From Pseudomonadota bacterium (lineage in GTDB: Bacteria > Pseudomonadota > Gammaproteobacteria > Burkholderiales > Sulfuriferulaceae), in the NCBI GenBank assembly GCA_021845925.1, contig JAJZUW010000002.1, positions 21,529 through 85,528 of the forward strand: DNA of 64,000 nt. Reading direction: 5' to 3'. Both the position numbers and the translations under genes were made by a program. Shown here piece after piece: positions 19,756 to 28,581 of this stretch (its first letter is position 1; every line of letters begins with the position of its first letter). The notes below the pieces were generated by a model, which worked only from the letters and a program-made list of their open reading frames with translations, had not been told where the DNA came from and searched no databases.

Positions 19756-20540
19756 GTTTGATTGATACGTTGTCAGTGGGGGTGGTGATGGTTGCCATCC
19801 TCCACTATTTGATGGGTCGAGCGGGAGTCAGCGCGTACTGGCGAGGCGTGGTGTCTGGTGCCATTCCAAGCTTTGCCCTTCTGGCGTACAGCCTGTTCCG
19901 CCACATGACGCTGGATCGCGTCTCTATCCATCTGGCCATCTATCTGGCAACGGCAACCGTACTGTCCATGATCGCCAGTTCGCGCAACAAGGGAAAATCT
20001 GGTGGCATGCACTGGTCGATCAAGATCATGATCGTGTTCTTTGTCATCCTGTTTATCGTCGATGGCATTTTCGTCAGCGTATCAACCAATGGCCTGCCAC
20101 CATCCGTGGCGGCCTGGTTTCTGCCAAATGCCAAGAAGCACGTCGTGTATACCGGGTTCACCGGTGTGACCAGGCATGACAGTAACGCCGCGGCGGCAGA
20201 ATCACGCGAACTGAAAGAAGTTGCTGAATTGCAGAAACTTGGCTGGAAAATCGAGATCGATGGTGTAACGCACCTGCAAAACGGAGCACACAACAGTGTG
20301 ACCGTAAAGCTGACCGATCCGCAGGGGATTCCGGTCGATGGCGCGCAGATCAGAATGATTTTCATGCGTTCGGATACCCAGGCCGTGCAGTCGACTTTCG
20401 GTCTGACCCAGGTACATGATGGCGAGTACGCGGGTGTCGTGAGTGTGCCAGATGTCGGTAACTGGATTTTGCGGACCATTATTGTTGCTGAAGGCAATCA
20501 GGTGAAGATCGACCGCGATGTGCGTGTCAACACCAACTGA
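19752..20540 (+). CDS. FixH/CcoH-family protein with extra N-terminal membrane domain
   Basis: A 262-residue protein. Residues about 1-80 form three predicted membrane helices. A fourth helix (IKIMIVFFVILFIVDGIFVSVS) is followed by a FixH-like periplasmic domain (ELQKLGWKIEIDG, VTVKLTDPQGIPVDGAQIRMIF, HDGEYAGVVSVPDVGNWILRT). FixH/CcoH helps assemble cbb3 oxidase. Typical FixH has one helix and about 160 residues, so the N-terminal helices are an addition. Its place between ccoG and ccoI is the standard fixGHIS order. Confidence 0.83.
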   Translation: MSLIDTLSVGVVMVAILHYLMGRAGVSAYWRGVVSGAIPSFALLAYSLFRHMTLDRVSIHLAIYLATATVLSMIASSRNKGKSGGMHWSIKIMIVFFVILFIVDGIFVSVSTNGLPPSVAAWFLPNAKKHVVYTGFTGVTRHDSNAAAAESRELKEVAELQKLGWKIEIDGVTHLQNGAHNSVTVKLTDPQGIPVDGAQIRMIFMRSDTQAVQSTFGLTQVHDGEYAGVVSVPDVGNWILRTIIVAEGNQVKIDRDVRVNTN

Positions 20541-20584
20541 TGCGCGATCGGTTGTCAGCATGATCATGCGACAGTCCTGCAGAC

Positions 20585-22993
20585 ATGACTGATTCCCATA
20601 CCTGTTATCATTGCGGCTTGCCAGTTCCGTCCGGGCAAACCTTTCCGGTCAGGATTGCTGGCACCGAGCGCGACATGTGCTGCCGTGGCTGTCAGGCTGT
20701 GGCTGCCGCCATTGTAGAAAATGGCCTGGAAGCCTATTACAGCAACCGGACCGAGATGCCGCACAGCGGTCAGGAGGTTCTGCCGCAGGATATCCGCAAA
20801 CTGGCGTTGTACGATCATCCTGAAATCCAGCGCAGTTTTGTGATTGACGCCGGTGAGCATGCGCGTGAGGCGGTACTGATTCTGGAAGGCATCACGTGTG
20901 CGGCTTGCGTATGGCTCAACGAGCGACATCTGCGTCAGTTGGGCGGCGTCCTGGAAGTGGATGTCAATTATGCAAGTCACCGCGCGCGGGTCAAGTGGGA
21001 TCAGCGCCAGATACAGCTGTCAGATATTTTGCGCGAAATTCAGTTGCTGGGTTACAACGCGCATCCATATAGTGCGCGACAAGCAGATGAATTGCGCCGC
21101 AAGCGCAAGAAGACCGATCTGCAACGCCTGGCCATCGCCGGAATCGCCGCCGCCCAAGTCATGATGCTGGCTGTTGCACTGTATGCAGGTGGCTGGTATG
21201 GCATCGAACCGGCGACCCAGCGGCTGTTGCGGTGGTTCAGCCTGATTCTGACCATACCGGTAGCCACTTATGCGGCGGTTCCGTTCTATCGTTCAGCGAT
21301 CAGTGGATTGCGCAGCGGACATCTGAACATGGATGTTCCGGTTGCGCTGGCGATCTTATCCGCTTTTGGCGGTAGTGTCTGGGTCACTGTTCTGGGTGGC
21401 ACGCAGGTTTATTTCGACACCATTGCCATGTTCACGCTGTTTCTGCTGGCTACGCGGATGCTGGAGACCGGTGCGCAGGAAAAATCGATCGAATCGGCAG
21501 AAAACCTGCTCAAGCTGCAACCCGCCATGGCCATGCGGGTGCGCGGAGAACAGCAGGATTATGTGCCGGTGCTGGAATTGGTGACTGGCGATATCATCCT
21601 GGCCAAGCCGGGCGAAACCATCGCAGCAGACGGCGAGATCATGGAAGGCCAGTCTGGTGTCAATGAATCGCTGCTGACTGGTGAGTCGCGTCCGGTAGCC
21701 AAGACCGTTGGCAGCAAGGTCATCGCCGGTAGCGTCAATCAGGACGGCCCATTGCTGGTCCGCGTGACTGGCACCGGAGAGCAGACCGTTCTGGCCGGTA
21801 TCGTGCGTCTGGTTGACAAGGCGCAAGCCGAAAAGCCGCGAATTGCGCAGCTTGCCGATCGTGTGGCTGCCTGGTTTACCCTGGTCATTCTTGTCTTTGC
21901 CGTACTGGTGTATGCTGGTTGGTGGTATGTGGACAATGGCCGCGCTTTTGAGGTTGTTCTGTCCGTGCTGGTGGTCACCTGTCCGTGCGCGCTGTCGCTT
22001 GCGGTACCTGCTGCCATTGCGGCGTCGGGCTCGCATCTGATCCGGCACGGCATTCTGGTCATGCGTGGCAACGCGCTGGAAAGTCTGTCGCATGTCACCC
22101 ATGTGGTGTTTGACAAGACCGGTACGCTCAGCGTCGGCGAACCTGCCATCGTCGATATCAGGCCGGCGGCTGGCGCCAGCGAAGAAGATTGCCTGCGGCT
22201 GGCAGCATCGCTTGAACGGAATTCGGAACATCCGCTGGCGCATGCATTCCTGACCAGGGCCGGGCGCATGCCGCTTCTGGAAGTCACTCAGCCCGTCAAC
22301 CATCCCGGGCAAGGTATACAGGCGAACATCGATGGTGTCCTGTACAGGCTGGGTAGTGCCGAATTCGCTGGCGTTGACCGGCTGCCGGCTGGTGGCCAGA
22401 CGGGTGAGGCGGGCATGTCGGCAGTATGGTTAAGTCGGGATGGGCAGTCACTGGCGGAATTTGTGCTGAGTGATCCATTGCGGCCGGATGCAGCCCAGGC
22501 CATTGAAGCGCTGGTTGAGCGCGGCATTGGTGTCAGTATCCTGTCCGGCGACAGTATCGAAGCGGTCGGCCACGCGGCCGGGAGGCTCGGTATTGCGGAA
22601 TGGCGAGCCAGACAGACGCCGGAAAGCAAGCTTGCCGCCTTGCGCGAATGGCAGGCAGCAGGTCGGGTCGTGGCCATGGTGGGTGATGGCATCAACGATG
22701 CGCCGGTGCTGGCCGGCGCGCAGGTGTCCTTTGCCATGGGAACCGGCACCGATGTGGCCAGTCAAACCAGCGATATCGTCCTGCTGTCCAGTCGGCTGGC
22801 GGATGTGGCGGTTGCTCTGGATACCGGGCGTTCGACCCATACCGTCATGCGTCAGAATCTGGCATGGGCGATCGTCTATAACCTGATTGCGTTGCCGTTT
22901 GCCGCCATGGGATTTGTCTCGCCGTGGGTGGCTGCTCTGGGCATGTCGATCAGTTCCCTGATTGTGGTACTCAATGCATTGAGGTTGCGCTGA
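20585..22993 (+). CDS. ccoI: Copper-translocating P-type ATPase for cbb3 oxidase assembly
   Basis: An 802-residue P1B ATPase of the FixI/CcoI group. An N-terminal Cys-rich segment (CYHC, then CCRGC) precedes a heavy-metal-associated domain with GITCAAC. The actuator loop has TGES, the membrane copper motif is Cys 466-Pro-Cys 468, the phosphorylation site is Asp 510 in DKTGT, and GDGINDAPVLA closes the hinge. It exports copper to the periplasm for insertion in the oxidase rather than for detoxification. ccoS follows with a one-base overlap. Confidence 0.95.
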   Translation: MTDSHTCYHCGLPVPSGQTFPVRIAGTERDMCCRGCQAVAAAIVENGLEAYYSNRTEMPHSGQEVLPQDIRKLALYDHPEIQRSFVIDAGEHAREAVLILEGITCAACVWLNERHLRQLGGVLEVDVNYASHRARVKWDQRQIQLSDILREIQLLGYNAHPYSARQADELRRKRKKTDLQRLAIAGIAAAQVMMLAVALYAGGWYGIEPATQRLLRWFSLILTIPVATYAAVPFYRSAISGLRSGHLNMDVPVALAILSAFGGSVWVTVLGGTQVYFDTIAMFTLFLLATRMLETGAQEKSIESAENLLKLQPAMAMRVRGEQQDYVPVLELVTGDIILAKPGETIAADGEIMEGQSGVNESLLTGESRPVAKTVGSKVIAGSVNQDGPLLVRVTGTGEQTVLAGIVRLVDKAQAEKPRIAQLADRVAAWFTLVILVFAVLVYAGWWYVDNGRAFEVVLSVLVVTCPCALSLAVPAAIAASGSHLIRHGILVMRGNALESLSHVTHVVFDKTGTLSVGEPAIVDIRPAAGASEEDCLRLAASLERNSEHPLAHAFLTRAGRMPLLEVTQPVNHPGQGIQANIDGVLYRLGSAEFAGVDRLPAGGQTGEAGMSAVWLSRDGQSLAEFVLSDPLRPDAAQAIEALVERGIGVSILSGDSIEAVGHAAGRLGIAEWRARQTPESKLAALREWQAAGRVVAMVGDGINDAPVLAGAQVSFAMGTGTDVASQTSDIVLLSSRLADVAVALDTGRSTHTVMRQNLAWAIVYNLIALPFAAMGFVSPWVAALGMSISSLIVVLNALRLR

Positions 22994-23196
22994 TGACGAC
23001 CAAAACGCTCCTGTTTTTGCTGGGCATGACTTCTCTGTTCATCCTGCTGCTTGTCCTTGGTGTGTTCTGGGCGATACGCAGTGGTCAGTTTGACGATCTG
23101 GAAGGTCCGGCGCAGCGTATCCTGATGGATGAGGATGATCCAATGCTGCCCGGTAACCAGCAGAAGAACAGCGCGGACAGGAAGCCGGAATCCTGA
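22993..23196 (+). CDS. ccoS: cbb3-type oxidase assembly protein CcoS
   Basis: A 67-residue protein with one membrane helix (about residues 5-27) followed by the characteristic SGQFDDLEGPAQRILMDED segment. CcoS is needed to insert redox cofactors in the oxidase. The start overlaps the ccoI stop. The C-terminus is hydrophilic with Lys and Glu. Confidence 0.93.
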   Translation: MTTKTLLFLLGMTSLFILLLVLGVFWAIRSGQFDDLEGPAQRILMDEDDPMLPGNQQKNSADRKPES

Positions 23197-23217
23197 ACGG
23201 GATGCCATCATCCTGAA

Positions 23218-23245
23218 TTGTGATTTGACACGGTTGTGTTACAAT
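23218..23245 (+). promoter_or_regulatory. Sigma-70-like promoter for the 34-residue membrane protein
   Basis: TTGTGA (23218-23223) and TACAAT (23240-23245) are spaced by 16 bases. This gives the small gene at 23320 its own promoter with a leader of about 70 bases. A TTGACA inside the spacer is too close to the same -10 to be used with it. Confidence 0.5.
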
Positions 23246-23319
23246 GGCCCATCACTGTCCGGCATGGCGCACAGTCTGCAACACGGTCAGACAAGAATAC
23301 GTTCTACAAGGAGTTCACC

Positions 23320-23424
23320 ATGAGCATGCAGCAATTTCTCTTCAGCAAGGAAAACCTTCCCATCACCATCGTGGTTGCCCTGATCACCTGGTCCTGGATC
23401 TGTTTCCTGTCGTTCCTGGTATAA
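23320..23424 (+). CDS. Small single-helix membrane protein, 34 residues, unrecognised
   Basis: It has ATG with AAGGAG seven bases upstream and ends in TAA. Residues 1-13 are polar (MSMQQFLFSKENL); residues 14-34 are one long hydrophobic stretch with two Trp and one Cys (TWSWICFLSFLV end), so it should be a membrane peptide with almost nothing after the helix. It lies just past ccoS with its own promoter-like sequence and faces rpoH. It may be a small accessory of the oxidase, like CcoM of Pseudomonas stutzeri, but I see no sequence match to CcoM, CcoQ or CydX. The start, ribosome site and isolated position argue for a real gene. Confidence 0.6.
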   Translation: MSMQQFLFSKENLPITIVVALITWSWICFLSFLV

Positions 23425-23470
23425 AGCAGGTCGTTTTTCCTGCGCGGGCCGTGTTTCGCATGGCCCCGTC

Positions 23471-23493
23471 TGCCTGCCTGTTCATGGCAGGCA
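23471..23493. terminator. Hairpin between convergent small gene and rpoH
   Basis: TGCCTGCC and GGCAGGCA form an 8-bp stem around TGTTCAT. There is no clear T-run on either strand. A second, weaker hairpin at 23426-23443 (GCAGG/CCTGC) is followed by TTTAT on the minus strand and may end rpoH transcripts. Confidence 0.35.
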
Positions 23494-23523
23494 CAGTCTC
23501 GTGGTGTCCCGACGGCAGTGCAG

Positions 23524-24405
23524 TCAGGCAGGCACCATGTCCGGATAGCTGACCGACAGCGCCTGACGCATTTTCTGCAATGCCTTGTTTTCGATCTGGC
23601 GAACCCGTTCGGCGGAAATACCAAACTCGGCAGCCAGTTCGTGCAACGTGGCCGTTTGTTCATCGTTCAGCCAACGGCTTTCGATGATGCGACGACTCCG
23701 CGGGTCGAGTTGGGCCAGCGCCTGTGCCAGGCCGTTGCCAGACATGGATTCATAACCCGCCTTTTCGATCATGCGGCCCGGTTCGGCATCCGGATCGGCC
23801 AGCCAGGCCAGCGGAGCGTGGATTTCTTCGCCATCATCCAGAACCGGATCCAGCGATACATCCTGACCGCTGAATCGGGCTTCCATTTCAAGCACTTCTT
23901 CCTTGCGCACGCCGAGGGTGTTTGCCATTGTTTCAGCTTCCTGACCGGTCAGTGCGTGACTGTTGTCGGCCTTCAGGCTGCGCAGGTTAAAAAACAGCTT
24001 GCGCTGGCCTTTGGTGGTGGCGATTTTGACCATCCGCCAGTTGCGCAGGATATATTCATGGATTTCGGCCTTGATCCAGTGCATGGCGAAAGACACCAGC
24101 CGTACACCACGCTCCGGGTCGAAACGCTTGACGGCTTTCATCAGGCCAATGTTGCCTTCCTGGATCAGATCGGCCTGAGGCAGGCCATAACCGGCATACT
24201 TGCGGGCTATGCTGACCACCACGCGCAGGTGGCTCAGCACCAGCCGGCTGGCAGCCTCGACATCCTGTTTGTAGCGCAGGCGAAGAGCCAGTTCGGTCTC
24301 TTCTTCCTGGGTCAGGATAGGATAGCTGTTGACCGTATGAATGTAACTTTCCAGGCTGGTGGCATGGTTGCTCAGAGCCGGCAGATTCAAGGTCATTGCA
24401 GTCAT
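23524..24405 (-). CDS. rpoH: Heat-shock sigma factor sigma-32
   Basis: A 293-residue sigma-70 group protein of the RpoH class. Region 2 has ARKYAGYGLPQADLIQEGNIGLMKAVKRFDPERGVRLVSFAMHWIKAEI. Directly after it comes the RpoH box-like segment NWRMVKIATTKGQRKLFFNLR. Region 4.2 has LAAEFGISAERVRQIENKALQKMR. It directs transcription of heat-shock genes such as groESL and hsp20 further along the window. The start is preceded by GGAGG at ten bases. Its upstream region carries a perfect CIRCE operator, so HrcA should repress it. It lies next to ftsYEX, as in many proteobacteria. Confidence 0.96.
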   Translation of the reverse strand: MTAMTLNLPALSNHATSLESYIHTVNSYPILTQEEETELALRLRYKQDVEAASRLVLSHLRVVVSIARKYAGYGLPQADLIQEGNIGLMKAVKRFDPERGVRLVSFAMHWIKAEIHEYILRNWRMVKIATTKGQRKLFFNLRSLKADNSHALTGQEAETMANTLGVRKEEVLEMEARFSGQDVSLDPVLDDGEEIHAPLAWLADPDAEPGRMIEKAGYESMSGNGLAQALAQLDPRSRRIIESRWLNDEQTATLHELAAEFGISAERVRQIENKALQKMRQALSVSYPDMVPA

Positions 24406-24473
24406 GGGTGTTGATCCTCCATCGGGTGGCGACTGGTTCAGCGTGTTGCGGTCAACGTGATGTCAGAAACATT

Positions 24474-24500
24474 TTAGCACTCAGCATGAGAGAGTGCTAA
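24474..24500 (-). promoter_or_regulatory. Perfect CIRCE (HrcA operator) and promoter of rpoH
   Basis: TTAGCACTC, nine bases, GAGTGCTAA: an exact CIRCE 69 bases before the rpoH start. On the minus strand a -35-like TTAGCA and a -10-like TAAAAT, 18 apart, lie within and at the edge of the operator. HrcA binding there would block the polymerase. No sigma-32 consensus was found here. Confidence 0.9.
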
Positions 24501-24546
24501 TGAAAAAAAGTTCAATGCCGGGAAGGTTGATGGCCGGCTGGAGATG

Positions 24547-25455
24547 TCATTGCAGGCGATTGACAAGCAGGGTATGGCGTACCGCTATCCAGGCGCCCAG
24601 CATGCCCAGCAGGCCAGACAGTCCACAAAAGGCCAGTGCCTGGCGAAGCGGCGGAAAGGCGAGCGCGATTTCGCTGTGGTAGAGGTGGGCGACACTCGCC
24701 ACATAGGGAAACAGCAGCAGGATGCCAGTTACGAGTATCAACCAGGCAATACCGCCTGCCAGCAATCCCTGCACCAGGCCCAGGTAGAGAAATGGGCGCT
24801 GGATGAACTGGTCGGTGGCGCCGATCAGTCGGCTGACTTCGATTTCGGGTAGCCGCATTACCAGCTGGATGCGGGTGGTGTTGCCGGTGACGGTCACAAT
24901 GGCCAGCGCCAGCAAAATGGCCAGCAGGATTGTCAATCGCAGGCCAAGCCGGTAGAGGGCATGCAATCGCTCTATCCAGTGACCATTGTCCTGGATCTGG
25001 TCGATGGCCTTGTCCTGGGCCAGTCGTGCTCGCCACTGGCTGGCAAAGCTGCTGTCCAGCTGGCTGGGCGTCAGTACCCAGGTGTCTGGTAACGGGTTGT
25101 CGCGCAGTTCGCGCGCCAGAGATGCATCGCCCAGGTGGCGGGTCAGGGTGGCCAGGGCTTCGGTACGCGAAATGAAGCGGGCGCCGGCAAGTCCGGGCAG
25201 GCTGTGGATGTCATGGGCGAGCTGGTCGAGATCCGCCTGGCTGGTGTGCCGGTGCAGATACAGGGTCATGCTGCCCTGCTGGGGCAGACCTGCCAGTTCG
25301 AAACGCAAGGCTTGCAGACCGACGGCCATGCCTGCCGGAAGACTCAGGGTAATGGCCAGGCTGAAAATGGCGAGCAGGCTGGTCAGCGGGGTGCTGGCCA
25401 GCCGGTGGATTGCCAGGGTCAGAGCGTGCCGATGCTGCATCAGCCAGTTGTTCAT
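24547..25455 (-). CDS. ftsX: Cell division protein FtsX
   Basis: A 302-residue membrane protein with four helices (about 22-45, 172-195, 225-250 and 268-292) and a periplasmic domain between the first two. The PLTSLLAIFSLAITLSLP start and the LPEIEVSRLIGATDQFIQRPFLYLGLVQGLLAGG stretch are typical. With FtsE it forms an ABC-type complex at the septum that controls peptidoglycan hydrolases. It overlaps ftsE by four bases. Transcribed ftsY-ftsE-ftsX. Confidence 0.95.
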   Translation of the reverse strand: MNNWLMQHRHALTLAIHRLASTPLTSLLAIFSLAITLSLPAGMAVGLQALRFELAGLPQQGSMTLYLHRHTSQADLDQLAHDIHSLPGLAGARFISRTEALATLTRHLGDASLARELRDNPLPDTWVLTPSQLDSSFASQWRARLAQDKAIDQIQDNGHWIERLHALYRLGLRLTILLAILLALAIVTVTGNTTRIQLVMRLPEIEVSRLIGATDQFIQRPFLYLGLVQGLLAGGIAWLILVTGILLLFPYVASVAHLYHSEIALAFPPLRQALAFCGLSGLLGMLGAWIAVRHTLLVNRLQ

Positions 25456-26105
25456 GGCAGTACCCGCCCATGGTCAAGTTGTATCACACGGCCTGTGCCG
25501 GGCAGAATGGCGGCAGGGTCGTGGCTGGAAACAATAACCGTGGTGCCGGTACGGTTGAATTCGCGAAAAATGCGCATGATGCTGGCCGTGGCTTCGCTGT
25601 CGAGATTGCCGGTGGGTTCGTCTGCCAGTAGCAAGGGCGGATGGGTGGCAATGGCGCGCGCGATGCAGAGCAATTGCTGTTCGCCACCGGACAGGGTGAC
25701 CGGCAGGGCGCGTTCGCGGGGCAGAAGCCCGACTTTGTCCAGCGCTGCTCGCGCCCGTGCAAAGGCATCGTGGCGGGAAAAGCCGGCGATTTCGAGGGGC
25801 AGCAGGACATTGTGGATAGCGTTGCGGTCAAACAGCAGTTTGTGGTCCTGGAAAATCAGGCCGAAGTTGCGTCGCAGCCATGGGATGGAGCGCCGCTGGA
25901 TGCGACTGATGTTTTGTTCGTGAAACCAGAGTGCACCCGTAGACGGACGTTCGATAGCGGCAATCAGCTTGAGCAGGGTGGATTTTCCGGCGCCGGAATG
26001 GCCGGTAAGATAGACCAGTTCACCGGCGCTGATCTCCAGGGAGATATCGGTCAGTGCCTCATGGCCACCGGGATAGCGTTTGCTGATTTCTTCCAGCCGG
26101 ATCAT
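25452..26105 (-). CDS. ftsE: Cell division ATP-binding protein FtsE
   Basis: A 217-residue ABC ATPase. Walker A is GHSGAGKSTLLK, the Q-loop lies in FGLIFQDHKLL, the signature is LSGGEQQ, Walker B is LLLADEPTGNLD and the switch His is VSSHD. The N-terminal MIRLEEISKRYPGGHEALTDISLEI and the phrase GNLDSEATASIMRIF match FtsE. It partners with FtsX; the genes overlap on both sides by four bases. Confidence 0.96.
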   Translation of the reverse strand: MIRLEEISKRYPGGHEALTDISLEISAGELVYLTGHSGAGKSTLLKLIAAIERPSTGALWFHEQNISRIQRRSIPWLRRNFGLIFQDHKLLFDRNAIHNVLLPLEIAGFSRHDAFARARAALDKVGLLPRERALPVTLSGGEQQLLCIARAIATHPPLLLADEPTGNLDSEATASIMRIFREFNRTGTTVIVSSHDPAAILPGTGRVIQLDHGRVLP

Positions 26106-27130
26106 TCGTTGCTGGCTCCACCGAGCAGTGCGTCGATAAAATCGGCAGCGACAAACGGTCGCAGGTCGTCGAGCTGTTCGCCAACGCCGATGAACCGGAC
26201 CGGACGCGGTCGCGTGCGGGCAATGGCGGCAATGACGCCGCCCCTGGCTGTGCCATCGAGTTTGGTCAGCACCAGTCCGCTGACCTGGATGGCGTCATCG
26301 AAAGCCTTGATCTGGGCCACGGCATTCTGGCCGGTATTGGCATCCAGCACCAGGAGTATTTCGTGAGGCGCGGCCGGATCGATTTTCTGGATGACCCGCT
26401 TGACCTTGCGGATTTCGTCCATCAGGTTGAGCTGGGTGGGCAGGCGTCCGGCCGTATCGGCCAGCAGGATGTCAATCTGGCGCGCACGGGCTGCTGAATA
26501 GGCATCGTGGATGACGGCAGCAGGGTCGGCATTGGCCTGTGCGATCACGCTGACACCATTGCGTTCGCCCCAAACGGACAGTTGCTCCTGTGCGGCAGCG
26601 CGAAACGTATCGCCTGCCGCCAGCAGGACAGACTTGCCCTGCTGCTGGTAATATTTGGCCAGTTTGCCGATGGTGGTGGTCTTCCCGGCACCATTGACAC
26701 CAGCCAGCATGATGACGAATGGGCGGTGGGCTGCGACATTCAGCGGAACTTCCAGAGGCTCCAGCAACTCAATCAGGGCGTCACGCAGGGCCTGGTGCAG
26801 CTGGGAGGCGTCCGACAGGGCGTCGCGGCGCACCCGCTGACGCAGGGATTCAAGCAGGAAAGTGGTTGCTTCAACCCCGACATCCGCGGTAAGAAGAACG
26901 GTTTCGAGTTCTTCATACAGGTTTTCGTCGATGCGCGCACCGACCTTGAGCAGGTTGTTGATCTGCCGGCCAAGGGTGTCGCGGGTGCGTTTGAGGCCCT
27001 GGCGCAGGCGGGCAGCCCAGCCCTGGCGTGCTTCGGTCGGATCTTCGCTGGCGCCTTGCGGTTCTTCAGCTGGGTTCCGGTCGGCAGCGGGGGCAGGGGC
27101 AGGAACGGATTTTTTGAACAAACCAAACAC
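26102..27130 (-). CDS. ftsY: Signal recognition particle receptor FtsY
   Basis: SRP GTPase, 342 residues from GTG at 27130, giving the usual MFGLFKK start. The frame is open further upstream but would then run into the divergent peptidase gene. An acidic/Pro-rich linker (residues 8-30) precedes the N domain. The G domain has GVNGAGKTTTIGKLA, the DTAGR motif, TKLDGTARGG and the C-terminal FIGVGEQLDDLRPF. It docks ribosome-SRP complexes at the membrane. First gene of ftsYEX. Confidence 0.95.
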   Translation of the reverse strand: MFGLFKKSVPAPAPAADRNPAEEPQGASEDPTEARQGWAARLRQGLKRTRDTLGRQINNLLKVGARIDENLYEELETVLLTADVGVEATTFLLESLRQRVRRDALSDASQLHQALRDALIELLEPLEVPLNVAAHRPFVIMLAGVNGAGKTTTIGKLAKYYQQQGKSVLLAAGDTFRAAAQEQLSVWGERNGVSVIAQANADPAAVIHDAYSAARARQIDILLADTAGRLPTQLNLMDEIRKVKRVIQKIDPAAPHEILLVLDANTGQNAVAQIKAFDDAIQVSGLVLTKLDGTARGGVIAAIARTRPRPVRFIGVGEQLDDLRPFVAADFIDALLGGASNE

Positions 27131-27222
27131 GGTCAGGGTATCCAGATGATATTGATGGGACAAAACCGCAACGGGTATTTTATCATGCAAGCCGGACAGA
27201 AATGCGTCATAGGAGTCACGGG

Positions 27223-28578
27223 ATGAAAAAATGGTTGGCAGTTGTGCTGGCGTGCCAGGCAACATCGGCGCTGGCTGGCATTACCCAGTTCGAACTGGGC
27301 AATGGCATGCACGTCATCGTGCAGGAGGATCACCGCTCTCCAGTGGTGGTTTCCCAGTTGTGGTACCGGGTGGGCAGCATTGACGAGGAAAATGGCACCA
27401 CCGGTATTTCCCACATGCTGGAACACATGATGTTCAAAGGCACCAAAGATGTGCCCGATGGCGAATTTTCCCGATTGATAGCGGCTGCCGGTGGTCGTGA
27501 GAACGCTATGACCAACCAGGATTACACCGTGTATTTCGAACAGTTGCAGAAAGACCGGCTGGCGCTGGCTTTCCGGCTGGAAGCGGACCGCATGCAACAC
27601 CTCGATCTGGCGGAGGAGGGTTTTCGCAAGGAAAACCAGGTGGTGATGGAAGAACGGCGGATGCGAACGGAAGACCAGCCGCAGGCGCTGGTGTACGAAA
27701 ATCTGATGGCGACCACGTTCGAGGCCAATCCGTACCGGCGTCCGGTCATTGGCTGGATGGATGACATCCGGCATCTGACCCTGGATGAAGTCAGGCAGTG
27801 GTATCAACGCTGGTACACGCCGGACAATGTGACGCTGGTGGTCGCAGGCGATGTCAGCCCGGATGATGTCCGCAAGTTGGCAAACCAGTATTTTGGTGCC
27901 ATTCCGGCCCATCCGCTGCCTGTGCGCAAGGAGCAGACCGAACCGGAGCAGACCGGTATCAAACGCATTGTGGTCAAGGCGCCGGCCAAGGTGCCATACC
28001 TGTTGATGGCCTGGCATGCGCCCTATCTGCACCAGAATGCCAATGACTGGCAGCCCTGGGCGCTGAAAGTGCTGTCCGGCGTGCTGGACAGCGGAGCCGG
28101 TTCGCGGTTTGGCCGTGTGCTGGTGCGCGAGCAGCAGGTGGCCAGTGAAGTGGGCGCCGAATACGATCTGCTCGGGCGCGGTCCGGGACTGTTTGTCGTG
28201 GATGGCACACCTTCGGCAGGAAAGACCGTGACGGACCTGGAAACGGCTATCCGTGCCCAGATTGCAGATGTGGCCAAAAACGGCATTCGCGAGGATGAGC
28301 TGGCGCGGGTCAAGGCACAGGTGATTGCGAACAACGTCTATCAGCGTGATTCCGTGTTTTACCAGGCCATGTTGCTCGGCCAGTTTGCCACGGTCGGGTT
28401 GCCGGCTACCGAAGTGGACCGGGTCGTTGACCATGTGTCAGCCGTGACTGCCGCCCAGGTTCAGGAAGTGGCGCGTCGCTACCTGGTTGATGACCAGTTG
28501 ACGGTCGCTACGCTGGATCCGCAGCCCTGGAACAACCACCATGACGCACCACCGGTCGACATGCATCAGTTGAGGTAA
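27223..28578 (+). CDS. Zinc-dependent M16 peptidase, catalytic subunit
   Basis: A 451-residue exported pitrilysin-family peptidase with an N-terminal signal peptide (cleavage likely after ALA, residue 18). The inverted zinc motif is complete: His 64-x-x-Glu 67-His 68, with the third ligand Glu 143/144 in VMEERRMRTED. The Arg-Tyr region that closes on substrate is in the second half. ATG at 27223 has AGGAG upstream. The adjacent gene encodes a homologue without zinc ligands, so the two should form a heterodimer in the periplasm, like the mitochondrial processing peptidase beta and alpha subunits. The substrates are not known. Confidence 0.9.
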   Translation: MKKWLAVVLACQATSALAGITQFELGNGMHVIVQEDHRSPVVVSQLWYRVGSIDEENGTTGISHMLEHMMFKGTKDVPDGEFSRLIAAAGGRENAMTNQDYTVYFEQLQKDRLALAFRLEADRMQHLDLAEEGFRKENQVVMEERRMRTEDQPQALVYENLMATTFEANPYRRPVIGWMDDIRHLTLDEVRQWYQRWYTPDNVTLVVAGDVSPDDVRKLANQYFGAIPAHPLPVRKEQTEPEQTGIKRIVVKAPAKVPYLLMAWHAPYLHQNANDWQPWALKVLSGVLDSGAGSRFGRVLVREQQVASEVGAEYDLLGRGPGLFVVDGTPSAGKTVTDLETAIRAQIADVAKNGIREDELARVKAQVIANNVYQRDSVFYQAMLLGQFATVGLPATEVDRVVDHVSAVTAAQVQEVARRYLVDDQLTVATLDPQPWNNHHDAPPVDMHQLR

Positions 28579-28581
28579 GAC

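Noticed and set aside
23226..23245. TTGACA to TACAAT as a promoter
   Set aside because: The two hexamers are only nine bases apart; TTGTGA at 16 bases is the better -35.
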